NCBI RefSeq assembly: GCF_900101905.1
Contig: NZ_FNAJ01000024.1
Span: 1 to 64,000 of the forward strand
DNA: 64,000 bases
Reading direction: 5' to 3'
Origin: Myxococcus virescens
GTDB lineage: Bacteria > Myxococcota > Myxococcia > Myxococcales > Myxococcaceae
Shown: positions 43,024 to 51,876 of the stretch, piece by piece
Layout: every line of letters starts with the position of its first letter
Numbering within the stretch: position 1 is the stretch's first letter
The notes under the pieces: generated by a model
The model's input: only the letters and a program-made list of their open reading frames with translations
What the model was told of the DNA's origin: nothing
Databases searched by the model: none
Made by a program: the position numbers and the translations under genes

Positions 43024-44838
43024 ATGCGAATCCCCCACGCGCTGTCCCTAGGCGCCGCCGCCCTCCTGGCGCTGTCGGCACAGGCTGCCGCCCCCAGCCG
43101 TCCTTCCCCCACCCTGCCTCCGGGCTACTGGCCAGAGGAGAAGGTGGCCGAAGTGCTCGCCAAGACGCAGGAGGTCCGCCTGTCACCGGACCTCTCCCGC
43201 CTCACGCCCGACGAGCAGGCGGCGGTGAAGGACCTGCTGGAGGTGGGCGCCATCTTCCAGGGGCTCTACGAGTCCTCGCGCCACCATCAGGCGCTCCCGG
43301 CTCGCGCGAAGCTGGAGGCGCTGGACAAGAAGCTGGGCAGCCCCAAGCGCACACAGGACCTGCTCACGTTGTATCGCCTGTACCAGGGCCCCATCGCCAG
43401 CACCCTGAGCAACGCGCGGGAGGCGTTCCTCCCGGTGGACGCGCAGGTGTCCGCGCGCAACGTGTACCCGGTGGACGTCACGCGGGCGGAGGTGGACGCC
43501 TTCCTGGCCGCGAACCCCGGCGAGCGCCAGTCCCTGCTGAGCGAGAAGACGGTGGTTCGCCGCGCCACGGCCGCCAACCTGCGCCAGGACGTGAAGGTCC
43601 TCCAGACGCACCCGGTGCTGGACACGCTGCATCCGGGCCTGCGCCAGGCTCTGCAAGCGAAGGCGAAGCGGCCCGACGCCAAGGCGCTCTACGCGGTGCC
43701 CTACGCCGTGGCCTATGGGCCGGAGCTGGTGAAGGCCTACGGGCTGGTGATGCGCGCAGCGCAGCGGCTGGAGGCCAGCGACGTGGAGCTGGCGCGCTAC
43801 CTGCGCAACCGCGCGCGCGACCTGCTCACCAACGACTACGAGAGCGGCGACGCGGCCTGGGTGACGGGCCGCTTCCAGAAGCTCAACGTGCAGTTGGGCG
43901 CGTATGAGACGTATGACGACGCGCTCTTCGGCGTGAAGGCGTTCCACAGCCTGTCGGTGCTGCTGAGCAACGAGGCGGCCACGCAGGAGCTGCGCAAGCG
44001 CCTGGGCGGGCTCCAGGCGGTGGAGGACGCGCTGCCCTACGCCGCGAAGAAGCGCGTGCGCGAGGACATCCCCGTGGGCGTCTACGACGTCATCGCCGAC
44101 TTCGGCCAGTCGCGCGGCACCAACACCGCGAGCATCCTCCCCAACGACGCGCTGGCCGCGCGCCGCTATGGCCGCACCATCCTCCTGCGGGAGAACATCA
44201 TGCGGAACCCGGACCTCTTCGCGTCCGACGAGCGCATCTGGCGCGCCGCGGTGGTGGACGCCCACGCCAAGGAGCTGGTCTCCGAAGGCAACTTCCAGCG
44301 CACCCTCTGGCACGAGGTGGGCCACTACCTGGGGCCGGACCGAGACCAGAAGGGGCGCACGCTGGACGACGCGCTGGAGGACTACGCGGGCGCCGTGGAG
44401 GAGATGAAGGCGGACCTGGTGAGCCTCTTCTCGCTGCATGACTTCCACAAGAAGGGCACGCTCGACGCCGCCGGCCTGCGCGCGGTGCAGGCCTCCGGCA
44501 TCCGCCGCACGCTCCAGAACGTGCGCCCGCGCGAGGACCAGCCCTACCAGCGCATGCAGTTGGTGCAGTTCAACTGGTTCCTGGAGCACGGCCTCCTCCA
44601 GGCGGACCCGCAGACGGCGCGCCTGAGCATCCACTACGACAAGTACCCGGCCGTCGTGACGTCGCTGCTGGAGAAGGTGCTCGCGCTCCAGCACGGCGGT
44701 GACAAGGCGGCCACCGCGGCCTTCTTCCAGCGGTGGAGCGCCTGGACGCCGGAGCTGCACGAGAAGCTGGCGGCCCGCATCCGCGAGGCGCAGGGCGCCC
44801 GCTTCCGGCTGGTCCGGTACGACGCGCTGGGGGACTGA
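43024..44838 (+). CDS. M49 (dipeptidyl-peptidase III-like) exported peptidase
   Basis: 604 residues from ATG 43024, with signal peptide (ALSLGAAALLALSAQAAA). The zinc motif is TLWHEVGHYLGPDRD (HExxH) and the second motif EEMKADLVSLFSLHDF supplies the E-x-x-K/R-A-D/E ligands of the M49 family. Classical DPP III has HELLGH; here the spacing is the shorter HExxH form known from some bacterial family members. Other conserved parts: ASILPNDALAARRYGRTILL and VQFNWFLEHGLL. It probably trims short peptides in the periplasm. A strong terminator follows. Confidence 0.7.
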   Translation: MRIPHALSLGAAALLALSAQAAAPSRPSPTLPPGYWPEEKVAEVLAKTQEVRLSPDLSRLTPDEQAAVKDLLEVGAIFQGLYESSRHHQALPARAKLEALDKKLGSPKRTQDLLTLYRLYQGPIASTLSNAREAFLPVDAQVSARNVYPVDVTRAEVDAFLAANPGERQSLLSEKTVVRRATAANLRQDVKVLQTHPVLDTLHPGLRQALQAKAKRPDAKALYAVPYAVAYGPELVKAYGLVMRAAQRLEASDVELARYLRNRARDLLTNDYESGDAAWVTGRFQKLNVQLGAYETYDDALFGVKAFHSLSVLLSNEAATQELRKRLGGLQAVEDALPYAAKKRVREDIPVGVYDVIADFGQSRGTNTASILPNDALAARRYGRTILLRENIMRNPDLFASDERIWRAAVVDAHAKELVSEGNFQRTLWHEVGHYLGPDRDQKGRTLDDALEDYAGAVEEMKADLVSLFSLHDFHKKGTLDAAGLRAVQASGIRRTLQNVRPREDQPYQRMQLVQFNWFLEHGLLQADPQTARLSIHYDKYPAVVTSLLEKVLALQHGGDKAATAAFFQRWSAWTPELHEKLAARIREAQGARFRLVRYDALGD

Positions 44839-44850
44839 GCGTCCCGCATC

Positions 44851-44879
44851 CGGTCCCCGCGAAATCCGCGCGGGGACCG
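44851..44879 (+). terminator. Terminator hairpin after the M49-like gene
   Basis: CGGTCCCCGCG and CGCGGGGACCG form a perfect 11-bp stem with a 7-base loop, 12 bases after the stop codon. Confidence 0.75.
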
Positions 44880-44950
44880 TGTCAGGGTTGGCGCGCGCAC
44901 GCGTCGGAGGTGCCCCCCACACACCGCCACCCTTGATGCGAGGCTTCTGG

Positions 44951-45838
44951 ATGCCAGGCTCCCGACGTCCGTCTCACGCGCGCGCCATCCTCTTCGGCCG
45001 GAATCCCACCCAGGACGACCCCTTCGACGTGGAGGCCGACGCGGCCGAAGCGCTCGGGGTCGACACCTACCAGGCAGACCTGGGCGCCCTCCTCTCCGGC
45101 AATGCCGAGCAGGCGCTCTCCACCCTCCCTGAGCGCGGCAGGCTCCGGCTCCTCTACCGCGGCTGGATGCTGACGGAAGAGGAGTACACCGCGCTGGACG
45201 AAGCCGTGTCCGCCCTGGGGCACCGGCTGACGACCACGCCCGAGCAGTACGCGGCGGCGCTCTACCTGCCCAACTGGTACCCCCGGCTCTCCCGCTACAC
45301 CGCCCGCAGCGTCTGGACGGAGGGCCTGGACGCGGCGGAAGCCTGGCACGCGGCCCAGGCGCTCGGCTCGCAGCCCTGGCTGGTGAAGGACCACGTGAAG
45401 TCGGCCAAGGAGCGCTGGGATGACGCCTGCTTCATCCCCGAGGGTACGACGCAGGCGCGCTTCGAACAGATTTGCGCCAACCTCGTCGATGAGCGCGGAG
45501 ACCGCTTCGAGCGGGGTCTCGTCGTCCGGAAGTTCCTCCCCTTCAAGACGTACGGACGGACACCCTCGGGCCCGGCCCACCTCGAGTTCAGGCTCTTCTT
45601 CGGAGGCGGCCGGCTCCTCGCCGCCGAGCCGTACCACGAGTTCGACGTCGACGTGCCGGACTTCACCGGCTTCGAGCCCCTGGCCCGGCGCATCGACTCG
45701 CCCTTCCTCACCCTGGACGTGGCCATGCTCCAGGACGGGGGCTGGGCGGTGGTCGAGGTGAACGACGGCGGCGTCTCCGGACTGCCCCCCGGGCTGGATC
45801 CGCGCACGCTCTTCGAAGCCCTGCTCGCCCCCCGCTAG
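44951..45838 (+). CDS. ATP-grasp domain protein
   Basis: 295 residues from ATG 44951 (GAGG seven bases upstream; ATG 44936 lacks a ribosome site). QPWLVKDHVKSAKERWDDAC contains the nucleotide-binding Lys, VVRKFLPFKTYGRTPSG follows, and the C-terminal LTLDVAMLQDGGWAVVEVND carries the Mg-binding Asp/Glu/Asn typical of ATP-grasp enzymes (R2K-type clade). Such proteins ligate carboxylates to amines or thiols. No partner enzyme is nearby, so its substrate is unknown. Confidence 0.65.
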   Translation: MPGSRRPSHARAILFGRNPTQDDPFDVEADAAEALGVDTYQADLGALLSGNAEQALSTLPERGRLRLLYRGWMLTEEEYTALDEAVSALGHRLTTTPEQYAAALYLPNWYPRLSRYTARSVWTEGLDAAEAWHAAQALGSQPWLVKDHVKSAKERWDDACFIPEGTTQARFEQICANLVDERGDRFERGLVVRKFLPFKTYGRTPSGPAHLEFRLFFGGGRLLAAEPYHEFDVDVPDFTGFEPLARRIDSPFLTLDVAMLQDGGWAVVEVNDGGVSGLPPGLDPRTLFEALLAPR

Positions 45839-45974
45839 CGCGGCGTCGGACGTGCGCGCGCGGCCCCTGCCCTTTGAGCAGGGGCGTGTGGCGCGCTGAG
45901 CGGTGCGCCGCTGCTTTCACCCTCCCCCCGGATGCGCACAGTTTCGGACAGGACCCTATGACCGGGAGGAAGGC

Positions 45975-46670
45975 ATGGCACAGCCAGGCAGGCGTCGCAT
46001 GTACCTGGGGATGGCCGGCACGGCCGTGATGCTGTTGGGAGGCTGTGCCTCCCATCGCTCCAGCGCGAAGGTGGACAAGCAATGGGTGGCGCGCGTCCCA
46101 CCCGGCGAGCTGGGAAACGTGCGCGAGGCGCAGCTCACGGAGGACCATGCCCGGGAGCAGATCACCCGCACCCAGGTGGCCAGACAGGACGCCGAGGCGG
46201 AGCGCGAAGTCGCCCAACGCAACGAGGACGCCGCGAAGTCCCGCCACGAAGCAAGTGAGGCAGCGCTCGAGGCCGCGCAGGCAACGGGTGACGTCGCGGC
46301 CATCGAGCGGGCCCAGAACGCCGCCTGCACGGCCCAGCACGCCCTCACCCTGGCCGAGGCGGAGACGGCCTGGCGCGACGACGCGGTGACGACGTTGAAG
46401 TCGCTGGAGGTCATGCGCCAGCGGGAGCTGGACGTGGCCGACGCCCAGCTCGAACAGGCGAAGTACGAAGCCGTCAACGCCAACGCGGACGTCCGGGCGA
46501 AAGAGTTGTCCCCAGGGGACTTCTCCAGCGCCGTCGCCGACGCCCGGCGAAAGGCGGCGGATCAGCAGCGCCAGGTGGACGCCAACCTCCAGCGCGAAGA
46601 TCAGGCCAAGGCGCACTGGCAGCAGTTGCAGGCCCAGGGCTACGGAGGCAGTGGCACGCAGCAGCCCTGA
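45975..46670 (+). CDS. Coiled-coil lipoprotein
   Basis: 231 residues from ATG 45975 with a strong GGGAGGAAGG site. The signal ends AVMLLGGCAS, a lipobox. From about residue 50 almost everything is charged, heptad-like helix (REQITRTQVARQDAEAEREV, a KSRHEASEAALEAAQATGDV stretch and DARRKAADQQRQVDANLQRE), so the mature protein is probably an elongated coiled coil in the periplasm. The C-terminus is Gly/Gln-rich. No known domain. Confidence 0.6.
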   Translation: MAQPGRRRMYLGMAGTAVMLLGGCASHRSSAKVDKQWVARVPPGELGNVREAQLTEDHAREQITRTQVARQDAEAEREVAQRNEDAAKSRHEASEAALEAAQATGDVAAIERAQNAACTAQHALTLAEAETAWRDDAVTTLKSLEVMRQRELDVADAQLEQAKYEAVNANADVRAKELSPGDFSSAVADARRKAADQQRQVDANLQREDQAKAHWQQLQAQGYGGSGTQQP

Positions 46671-46704
46671 GACGCGCCTTCACCTCGTAGCGCCCCACGT
46701 GACA

Positions 46705-46737
46705 GCGCGGGCCGGAGCACCGTGCTCCGGCCCGCGC
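46705..46737. terminator. Bidirectional terminator hairpin
   Basis: GCGCGGGCCGGAGC pairs perfectly with GCTCCGGCCCGCGC (14 bp) around a 5-base loop, between two convergent genes. Confidence 0.8.
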
Positions 46738-46756
46738 CGCCATGCCCGCCTCCCGC

Positions 46757-47935
46757 TCACTGCGCCTCAGGCCCGCGAGGCGCCTTCCACGGGGGCAGGC
46801 CGCCCTGCGGACACACGGGCGTCATGTCGAGCCGGCCATAGAGTCCCTGATCCTCGTCCGCGGGCCCCGCCGTGAAGAAGAGCGTCTCGGCGGGCAGGCC
46901 CTGCGCGCCAGTGCCGAAGTGCAAGGACCAGAGTCCGTCGACCTTGACCGGCTGTCCGTCCGGCCGGGTGAGCGCGCCTGCCCAGGCGCCGGAGGCAGGG
47001 TCATAGGCGTTGATGGCGCCATCCCCGAAGTTGCCCACCAGCAGGTGGTTGCTGAACTGCCCGAAGCCCGCCGGCGCCAGGGCCATTCCCCACGGCGCAT
47101 TGAGCGTGCCCTGAGAAGCGAACCGCCGCAGCAACTGCCCGTTCATGTCGAAGGCGTTGATGTAGCCCGCGCCCACGCCGGGGACATCATCCGAACGCTC
47201 CTTGTCCTGCTGCGCATACGAGACATAGAGGGTGCCCTCGATGTTCTCGATGTTGAAGGGCGCGTAGCCGGCGGGCAGTGACGGGTCCGCGAAGGCGCCC
47301 GGCATCGGCATGGGCGTGAAGCTGGAGTTGAAGACGTCGATTCGACCGTTCCGGAAGTCCGCCGCGTACAGCCTGGCGTCCGCTCCGGTGCCGGCCATCG
47401 CCAGCCCCTTGTACACAGAGCCCATCGCGGAGTTGTCCGCCACGATCTTGGCCGAGGCCTCGTCCACCGCGGGTGCCCAGGCGGCCAGGACGCCATCCTC
47501 CGTGGCGAAGATGAAGCGAGCGGGCCCCGAGACACCTGTCCCTGTCACGACGAATGCGTCCGAGCCATTGAACACCACGCCGGTGGGCTCTCCCGACTCG
47601 GTCTCTCTTGGCGGCGCGGGGATGCCCACGATGAGGGGCTGCTGAACCCCATTGCCGTCATACAGCGTTGAGGTGCCCGTGCCCTCGTTCGCCACCCACG
47701 CGATGCCCGTCGGGTTGAAGGCAAGCCCCCAGGCGTTGACGAGGTGCGGATCGACATGCTCGGCGCCAAGCGCCGGACTGTTGGCCACGAGGTTGCGTTG
47801 TGTGTAGCCGCCCGCCACCGAGCAGTCAGTCGGAGGCGCGGGTGGCATTGCCGCCCTGGCGACCGGGACGACGAGGACCGCGACCGCCGCGGACAACACA
47901 CCTTGCGTCAACGTGGACCTGCGAGTGTTCATCAT
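46757..47935 (-). CDS. TIGR03118-family exported propeller protein
   Basis: 392 residues from ATG 47935 (AGAGGGGGAATC upstream), with signal peptide (TLTQGVLSAAVAVLVVPVARA). The start of the mature part, YTQRNLVANSPALGAEHVDP followed by HLVNAWGLAFNPTGIAWVAN, is the signature of TIGR03118 proteins. Later repeats such as YKGLAMAGTGADARLYAADF, PFNIENIEGTLYVSYAQQDK and MALAPAGFGQFSNHLLVGNF form propeller blades. Function of the family is not known; perhaps surface or extracellular ligand binding. Confidence 0.8.
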   Translation of the reverse strand: MMNTRRSTLTQGVLSAAVAVLVVPVARAAMPPAPPTDCSVAGGYTQRNLVANSPALGAEHVDPHLVNAWGLAFNPTGIAWVANEGTGTSTLYDGNGVQQPLIVGIPAPPRETESGEPTGVVFNGSDAFVVTGTGVSGPARFIFATEDGVLAAWAPAVDEASAKIVADNSAMGSVYKGLAMAGTGADARLYAADFRNGRIDVFNSSFTPMPMPGAFADPSLPAGYAPFNIENIEGTLYVSYAQQDKERSDDVPGVGAGYINAFDMNGQLLRRFASQGTLNAPWGMALAPAGFGQFSNHLLVGNFGDGAINAYDPASGAWAGALTRPDGQPVKVDGLWSLHFGTGAQGLPAETLFFTAGPADEDQGLYGRLDMTPVCPQGGLPPWKAPRGPEAQ

Positions 47936-48076
47936 GATTCCCCCTCTGAGACGGCGAACCGCCGTGTGCTCATTGAGCAACAAGTTGGGAGGGCGTCTCC
48001 GGATGAACAACCGGCACTGCTGCCCAGGACCATTGCACACCGGACGGCAGAATCCGGCCCGCGGGGGCTGCCTGCA

Positions 48077-49411
48077 CTACTCGCCTCGGGACGCCTTGTC
48101 CTCGCGCCACCAGTGGCTCATGCGCTCATGAATCTCCGCCTCGTAGCCTTCCTTGCTCGGGCGATAGAAGACGGAACGCTCCAGCGGGGCGGGCAGGTAC
48201 GTCTGCCCGGGCACGTAGTGGTCCTTGAAGTTCCAGGGCGTCTGGTAGCCCTTGCCGTGCCCCAGCTCCTTCATCAGCTCGGTGGGCGCGTTGCGGATGT
48301 GGAGCGGAGGCTCCGCGTTGGGGTGCTCCTGGAGCGCCGCCATCGCCGCGTCCAGCGCCGCATAGGCACGGTTGCTCTTCTTCGCCGTGGCCAGCAGGAC
48401 GACGGCGTGCGCCACGCAGATGCGCCCCTCCGGCATGCCCATGGCGTGGAAGGCCTCCTCGCAGTCGCGCACGATGCTGATGGCCTCCGGCATCGCCATG
48501 CCCACGTCCTCCACGGCAATCACCTTGAGCCGTCGCCACAGTGACGCCACGTCGCCCGTCTGGAGCAGCTTCGCCGCCCAGAAGACGGCGCCCTGGACGT
48601 TGGAGCCCCTGCACGACTTCTGCAGCGCGCTCAACAAGTCGTAGTGCTGGTCGCCGTCCTTGTCGTGGCGGGACAGGCTGGTGCCCACCGCCTCGCGCGC
48701 CGTCTCGGGCGTAATCTCCGCGCCGTCCGCGGTGAGGCTGGCCGCCAGCTCCAGCGCGCCCAGCGCCTTGCGCACGTCGCCCACGCCGCCCTTCGCCAGC
48801 AGCGTCAGCGCCTCCTCCCCCACCGTCAGGTTGCGCGCGCCCAAGCCCCGCTTCGAGTCACCGAGCGCCCGCGTCAGCGCCGACTGGATGTCCGCGACGG
48901 TGAGCTCCTTGAGCTGGAACACGCGGCACCGGCTGACGAGCGCGGGGCGGACCTCGAAGCTGACGTTCTCCGTGGTGGCGCCCAGGAGGACGAAGAGGCC
49001 GCTCTCCACGTGGGGCAGCGCCTGCTCCTGCACGTTCTTCGCCCAGCGGTGGATTTCGTCGACGAAGAGGACGGTGCGGCGGCTGTACTGGTTGCGCAGG
49101 CGCTCGGCCTCGGCCACCACCTCGCGGATGCGGGGGATGCCATCCGACACGGCGGAGAGAATGACGAACTCCGCGTCCACACCGGTGGCCATCATCCGCG
49201 CGAGCGTCGTCTTGCCCACGCCTGGAGGCCCCCAGAAGAGGGAGGACACGATGGCCTTGCGCTCGATGAGCTGGCGCAGCGGACGGCCCGGGCCCAGCAG
49301 GTGGGACTGGCCGATGAACTCGTCAGGCGTGCGAGGCCGCATCCGCTCCGCCAGGGGCGCGAAGCGATTCACGTCGACAGAGGCGGAGAAGAGGTCAGGT
49401 CCAGCGCTCAT
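48077..49411 (-). CDS. rarA: Replication-associated recombination protein A (AAA ATPase)
   Basis: 444 residues. Near the N-terminus RMRPRTPDEFIGQSHLLGPG is the RarA/MgsA/WRNIP1 start, followed by Walker A FWGPPGVGKTTLARM, Walker B VLFVDEIHRWAKN and sensor motif LLGATTENVSFEV. The C-terminal tetramerisation part contains AVFWAAKLLQTGDVASLWRR, IAVEDVGMAMPEAI and GYQTPWNFKDHYVPGQTYLP. The protein acts at stalled replication forks, with clamp-loader-like ATPase activity. The YigZ-like gene upstream on the same strand ends 33 bases before its start. Confidence 0.9.
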   Translation of the reverse strand: MSAGPDLFSASVDVNRFAPLAERMRPRTPDEFIGQSHLLGPGRPLRQLIERKAIVSSLFWGPPGVGKTTLARMMATGVDAEFVILSAVSDGIPRIREVVAEAERLRNQYSRRTVLFVDEIHRWAKNVQEQALPHVESGLFVLLGATTENVSFEVRPALVSRCRVFQLKELTVADIQSALTRALGDSKRGLGARNLTVGEEALTLLAKGGVGDVRKALGALELAASLTADGAEITPETAREAVGTSLSRHDKDGDQHYDLLSALQKSCRGSNVQGAVFWAAKLLQTGDVASLWRRLKVIAVEDVGMAMPEAISIVRDCEEAFHAMGMPEGRICVAHAVVLLATAKKSNRAYAALDAAMAALQEHPNAEPPLHIRNAPTELMKELGHGKGYQTPWNFKDHYVPGQTYLPAPLERSVFYRPSKEGYEAEIHERMSHWWREDKASRGE

Positions 49412-49444
49412 CGGGCCGCAGGCTCTCCCCTCCGTGGCCCAGGG

Positions 49445-50071
49445 TCAATCGTCCGAATCGAGCGGCTCGACGAGCACCTGTCCCAATGTCAGGTCGTTCA
49501 ACGCGGTCCGCAGGGCCTCCACCTGGGTGACGGGCAGCTCCAGCCGGTACCCCACGGTGGCCGAATACTCCTCCGCCAGCACCTGCACCTCGTAGGACGG
49601 CAGCAGGCGGCGCAGCCCATCGACGTGGGTGTACTCCACCTCGACGGCCAGTCGCGTCTTGCGCACACGCTCCGTGGTGGGGAGGCTTTCGAGCGCCTGC
49701 TGGACGCCAGCGGTATAGGCGCGCACCAGCCCGCCCTTCCCCAGCAGCGTTCCGCCGAAGTACCGGGTGACGACCATGGCCACGTCGCCCACGCCCCCGT
49801 GGAGCAGGGCGGTGAGCATGGGCCGGCCGGCCGTCCCATGGGGCTCGCCGTCGTCGCTCATGCCCACCTGGGCGGTGGAGCCCGGAGGCCCGACGACGAA
49901 GGCCCAGCAGTTGTGGGTGGCGTCGGCGAACTCCTCGCGGACGCGGGCGATGAAGGCCTTCGCCTCCTCCACGGTGGGCGCATGGGCGGCCGTGGTGATG
50001 AAGCGGCTCTTTTGGATGTCCTGCTCCACCCGGTGGAGCCCGGCCGGGATGGGGTAGCGCTTCTCGTCCAT
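49445..50071 (-). CDS. yigZ: YigZ/IMPACT family protein
   Basis: 208 residues. [34 protein letters not shown] and [20 protein letters not shown], followed by [20 protein letters not shown], are the conserved motifs of the IMPACT N-terminal (UPF0029) domain. The C-terminal about 80 residues form the ferredoxin-like second domain of bacterial YigZ. Probably co-transcribed with rarA. Role not well defined; linked to translation in eukaryotes. Confidence 0.85.
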   Translation of the reverse strand: MDEKRYPIPAGLHRVEQDIQKSRFITTAAHAPTVEEAKAFIARVREEFADATHNCWAFVVGPPGSTAQVGMSDDGEPHGTAGRPMLTALLHGGVGDVAMVVTRYFGGTLLGKGGLVRAYTAGVQQALESLPTTERVRKTRLAVEVEYTHVDGLRRLLPSYEVQVLAEEYSATVGYRLELPVTQVEALRTALNDLTLGQVLVEPLDSDD

Positions 50072-50200
50072 GGGTGCGGTGGCTTGCGCAGTGTCTCATA
50101 TCGCCAGCAGCCGTCCCCCCGCCACAGGCCGACGCGAAGGAAGAATCTGGAGGCGGCGCCGCGTTCCGGCCCAACGCCGATGTCCGGCCCCTGACACCCC

Positions 50201-51649
50201 ATGCTCAACGCCCTCTCCCGCCGCCTGGCCGCCCTGCTCTCGCTGAGCCTCCTCTCCCTCGTGGGCATGCCCGCGGAAGCTGCTCGGAACACCGCCCCGC
50301 CTCAAGCGAGTGCCGAGGCCCGAACCTGCGGCCCCGTACAGGACCCGGACTGGATTCGAGGCGCCGTCGTGTACGGCGTCGTCCCGCCCCTCTTCGGGGA
50401 GCAGCCCTTCAAGGCCGTCACCGCGAAGCTGGACTACCTGCGAGACCTGGGCATCGACGTGCTCTGGCTGTCACCGGTGAACACGACGACGGACCCGGGG
50501 GACTTCGGCTACGCCGTCACCGACTACTTCGACGTCCGCCCTGACTACGGCACGAAGGCCGACTTCAAGGAACTCATCGACCAGGCGCACGCGCGCGGCA
50601 TGAAGGTGATGATGGACTTCGTGCCCAACCACACGTCGAACGCGCACCCCTACTTCCGGGACGTGCTCGCGAAGGGCAAGCAGTCGCCGTACTACGGCTA
50701 CTACGACCGCGACGCCCAGGGGCAGCCGACGCACTACTTCGACTGGAAGCACCTGCCGAACCTCAACTACGACAACCCGAAGGTCACCGCGATGGTGCAC
50801 CGGGCCTTCCAGTATTGGGTCCGCGAGTTCGACGTGGATGGCTTCCGCGTGGACGTGGCCTGGGGCGTGAAGGAGCGGCGCCCTGGCTTCTGGTGCGACG
50901 TGTCCACGGCGCTGCGGAAGGAGAAGCCAGACGTGTACCTGCTCGCGGAGGCGAGCGCGCATGACCCGTACTTCGTGCGCAACGGCTTCAATGCGGCGTA
51001 TGACTGGAGCGCCTCGCTGGGCCACTGGGCCTGGGAGGGCGTCTTCGAGGACCGCCAGCAGGTGGCTCCGAAGCTGTACGCGGCCCTGAGGGGCGGGCAG
51101 ACGCCCGAGGACCGCGTGGCCCGCTTCCTCAACAACAACGACACGGCGAAGCGCTTCATCGGCCGCCATGGCCCCGGCTCGACGCGGGTGGCCGCCGCGC
51201 TGCTCCTCACCCTGCCCGGCATCCCCATCGTCTACACGGGCGACGAGGTGGGCGCCGAGTACGAGCCCTACCAGGAGCCACCGCCCCTCTCCTGGGATGA
51301 GGACCCACACGGCCTGCGGGAGCACTACCGGAAGCTCATCGACCTGCGGGACACGCACCCCGCGCTCGCTGGTGGCGCCTGGGTGCCGGTCCCCGTGAAG
51401 GACAACCCCTCCGCGATGGCCTACCTGCGCCATCAGGACGGGGCGAGCGAGCCCGTGCTCGTCGTGCTGAACTTCGGGCCCGCCAGGACGCTGCGCCTGT
51501 CCCTCCCCCAGGCCTACGCAAGCCTGTCCAGGCATGCGTCCCTGAAGGACCTGCTGGGCGAACGAGATGTCCCCATCCGCGCCGAGGGGACGCGGCTCGA
51601 GGTGGCAATGCCTGCGTCGGGCGCGGTGCTGCTCACGCCCCGAAGCTGA
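50201..51649 (+). CDS. Exported GH13 alpha-amylase-family enzyme with altered region IV
   Basis: 482 residues with signal peptide (AALLSLSLLSLVGMPAEA). Region I VMMDFVPNHTSN, region II GFRVDVAW (Arg and nucleophile Asp), and region III YLLAEAS (acid/base Glu) are normal. Region IV, usually F-x-x-N-H-D, reads RFLNNNDTAKRF: the transition-state Asp is retained but the His is Asn. The C-terminal beta domain is short. Probably acts on alpha-glucans or oligosaccharides outside the cytosol; the His to Asn change may alter specificity or efficiency. Alone, with its own promoter. Confidence 0.8.
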   Translation: MLNALSRRLAALLSLSLLSLVGMPAEAARNTAPPQASAEARTCGPVQDPDWIRGAVVYGVVPPLFGEQPFKAVTAKLDYLRDLGIDVLWLSPVNTTTDPGDFGYAVTDYFDVRPDYGTKADFKELIDQAHARGMKVMMDFVPNHTSNAHPYFRDVLAKGKQSPYYGYYDRDAQGQPTHYFDWKHLPNLNYDNPKVTAMVHRAFQYWVREFDVDGFRVDVAWGVKERRPGFWCDVSTALRKEKPDVYLLAEASAHDPYFVRNGFNAAYDWSASLGHWAWEGVFEDRQQVAPKLYAALRGGQTPEDRVARFLNNNDTAKRFIGRHGPGSTRVAAALLLTLPGIPIVYTGDEVGAEYEPYQEPPPLSWDEDPHGLREHYRKLIDLRDTHPALAGGAWVPVPVKDNPSAMAYLRHQDGASEPVLVVLNFGPARTLRLSLPQAYASLSRHASLKDLLGERDVPIRAEGTRLEVAMPASGAVLLTPRS

Positions 51650-51763
51650 GCGCGCGCGGGGAAGACGTTCCCCCCGTGGGTGGTTTCAACTTCACGAAGC
51701 AGCGCTCCGAAGAAGGCTGCACGTAAGGTCGTCACCGAGTCTGAAACTCGACGTGGCGCCCGT

Positions 51764-51786
51764 GGCCCCACGGTCTCCGTGGGGTC
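51764..51786. terminator. Hairpin between convergent genes
   Basis: GGCCCCACGG and CCGTGGGGTCC pair over about 10 positions (one G-U) with a 3-base loop, between the GH13 gene and the aldehyde dehydrogenase gene. Confidence 0.55.
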
Positions 51787-51876
51787 CTTGGCCCGTCGAC
51801 TCATCTCACTGAAGTGGGTGCATGCCCCTTCGCACGCGACTGCTTCGTCCTTTTTGAAGGGAGCGCCTCCGAGCGC

